Below are positions 5,739 to 6,079 of a stretch of 6,079 nucleotides of DNA, piece after piece; positions within the stretch are counted from its first letter, which is position 1, and each line of letters begins with the position of its first letter. Source of the DNA: Syntrophomonadaceae bacterium (lineage in GTDB: Bacteria > Bacillota > Dethiobacteria > DTU022); NCBI GenBank assembly GCA_007126465.1, contig SLBE01000183.1:1-6079 (forward strand). Direction: 5' to 3'. The notes below the pieces were generated by a model. It was not told where the DNA came from and searched no databases. It saw only the letters and a program-made list of their open reading frames with translations. Made by a program: the position numbers and the translations under genes.

Positions 5739-5851
5739 GAGATTGTGTTTGCTCAAATCCAGCATTTTTATTGAGTTATTTTGGCGGCAATCTTTGCAAG
5801 CTGCGAAGTATTTATCTTCCTGATAGTGCACTGGCTAGTACTCTTTAAAGT

Positions 5852-5887
5852 AAAAGCCCGTGTATTTATATCATACACAGGCTTTTT
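5852..5887 (-). terminator. Strong bidirectional-type terminator downstream of the RnfD-like gene
   Basis: The stem AAAAGCC-c-GTGTAT pairs with ATACAC-a-GGCTTTT (5852-5865 with 5873-5886) around a 7-nt loop, with one C/A mismatch. It is T-rich at either 3' end (TTTTT at 5883-5887 on plus, TTTT on minus). Since the leftward RnfD-like gene ends at 5970 and the cyclase is also leftward, the expected role is to end the rnf transcript before the cyclase promoter. Confidence 0.75.
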
Positions 5888-5915
5888 AATATATGTGCAG
5901 TTTTTTTGTAGATGT

Positions 5916-5960
5916 CCAGCCAGTTTAAGAAAGCAATATTTGCTGATGCTTAGGCTTGGT
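5916..5960. repeat. Partial repeat copy E3 (left-end type)
   Basis: CCAGCCAGTTTAAGAAAGC (5916-5934) matches the E2 left end at 16 of 19 positions and the E1 left end at 15 of 17. The resemblance to E1 continues through GCTGAT and TTAGGCTTGG (compare 3179-3195). No matching opposite end was found, so it looks like a solo or decayed end. It lies between the rnfD-like stop codon and the terminator. Confidence 0.5.
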
Positions 5961-5969
5961 TTTTTGAGG

Positions 5970-6079
5970 TTAAGCCCCTTTAGGCTTAGGCTTTGGTTTG
6001 GTGTAACGGTTAATCAGCGGAACCAGCAGGTTCATGCCGATAATGGCGAAGGTTGTCCCTTCAGGCAGCCAGCCCCACA
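5970..6079 (-). CDS. rnfD: RnfD-like subunit of an Rnf electron-transport complex, C-terminal end only
   Basis: Only the last 36 residues are in the window; the gene enters from the right edge and stops with TAA at 5970-5972. The visible sequence WGWLPEGTTFAIIGMNLLVP followed by LINRYTKPK has the typical RnfD ending, a final membrane helix after a PEG-x-x-FA turn and then the conserved (N/D)RYT. RnfD is the integral-membrane, flavin-carrying subunit of the ion-pumping ferredoxin:NAD oxidoreductase. The end carries an unusual Lys-Pro repeat (KPKPKPKGA). A strong terminator follows about 80 nt downstream and no rnfG is found there. In the usual rnfCDGEAB order rnfG follows rnfD, so either the order differs here or this is a separate paralogue. 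NqrB-type proteins are related but end differently. Confidence 0.78.
   Translation of the reverse strand, partial: WGWLPEGTTFAIIGMNLLVPLINRYTKPKPKPKGA

Overview
The window looks like a chromosomal segment of an anaerobic, low-to-medium GC Gram-positive bacterium, most likely a member of the Clostridia. This is an inference from strong AGGAGG-type Shine-Dalgarno sites, frequent GTG/TTG starts, a flavodiiron protein, a short SppA and an Rnf-type subunit. It carries eight protein genes, two of them cut by the window edges. No rRNA, tRNA, CRISPR array or recognisable transposase gene was seen.

Left part (1-1003): on the minus strand, a small cupin gene (842-516) is followed 28 nt later by the start of a flavodiiron protein gene (487 to beyond base 1). 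They probably form an oxygen/NO-defence operon. An AT-rich divergent promoter region (843-1003) separates them from sppA. Centre-left (1004-2616): on the plus strand, sppA (membrane signal-peptide peptidase) and a Yip1-family membrane protein gene form a likely two-gene unit. Their 77-nt spacer holds a fragment of a dispersed repeat. Centre (2678-3424): a small unknown minus-strand gene has a perfect Shine-Dalgarno sequence separated from its ATG by a hairpin. It is followed by a 477-nt gene-free stretch with an extended -10 promoter and a GC-rich inverted-repeat element (E1).

Right-centre (3425-4431): a membrane-anchored trypsin-like (HtrA-type, PDZ-less) protease gene lies between E1 and a second element, E2, followed by a terminator. 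Its start codon is problematic. Right (4449-6079): a minus-strand membrane diguanylate cyclase with intact GGDEF and I-site has an upstream sequence closely resembling a sigma-D/FliA (motility sigma) promoter. Beyond it, the 318-nt gap 5652-5969 holds that promoter, two small palindromes, a strong terminator and a third repeat copy (E3). The window ends in the C-terminus of an RnfD-like subunit transcribed leftward.

The most distinctive signal is a family of dispersed inverted repeats with ends close to CCAGCC-N-G-Y-TTAAGAAAAC. There are two complete elements, one partial copy and one internal fragment in 6 kb, all between genes. Several genes work at the membrane or envelope (SppA, Yip1 protein, protease, cyclase, Rnf), but nothing shows that they form one pathway.
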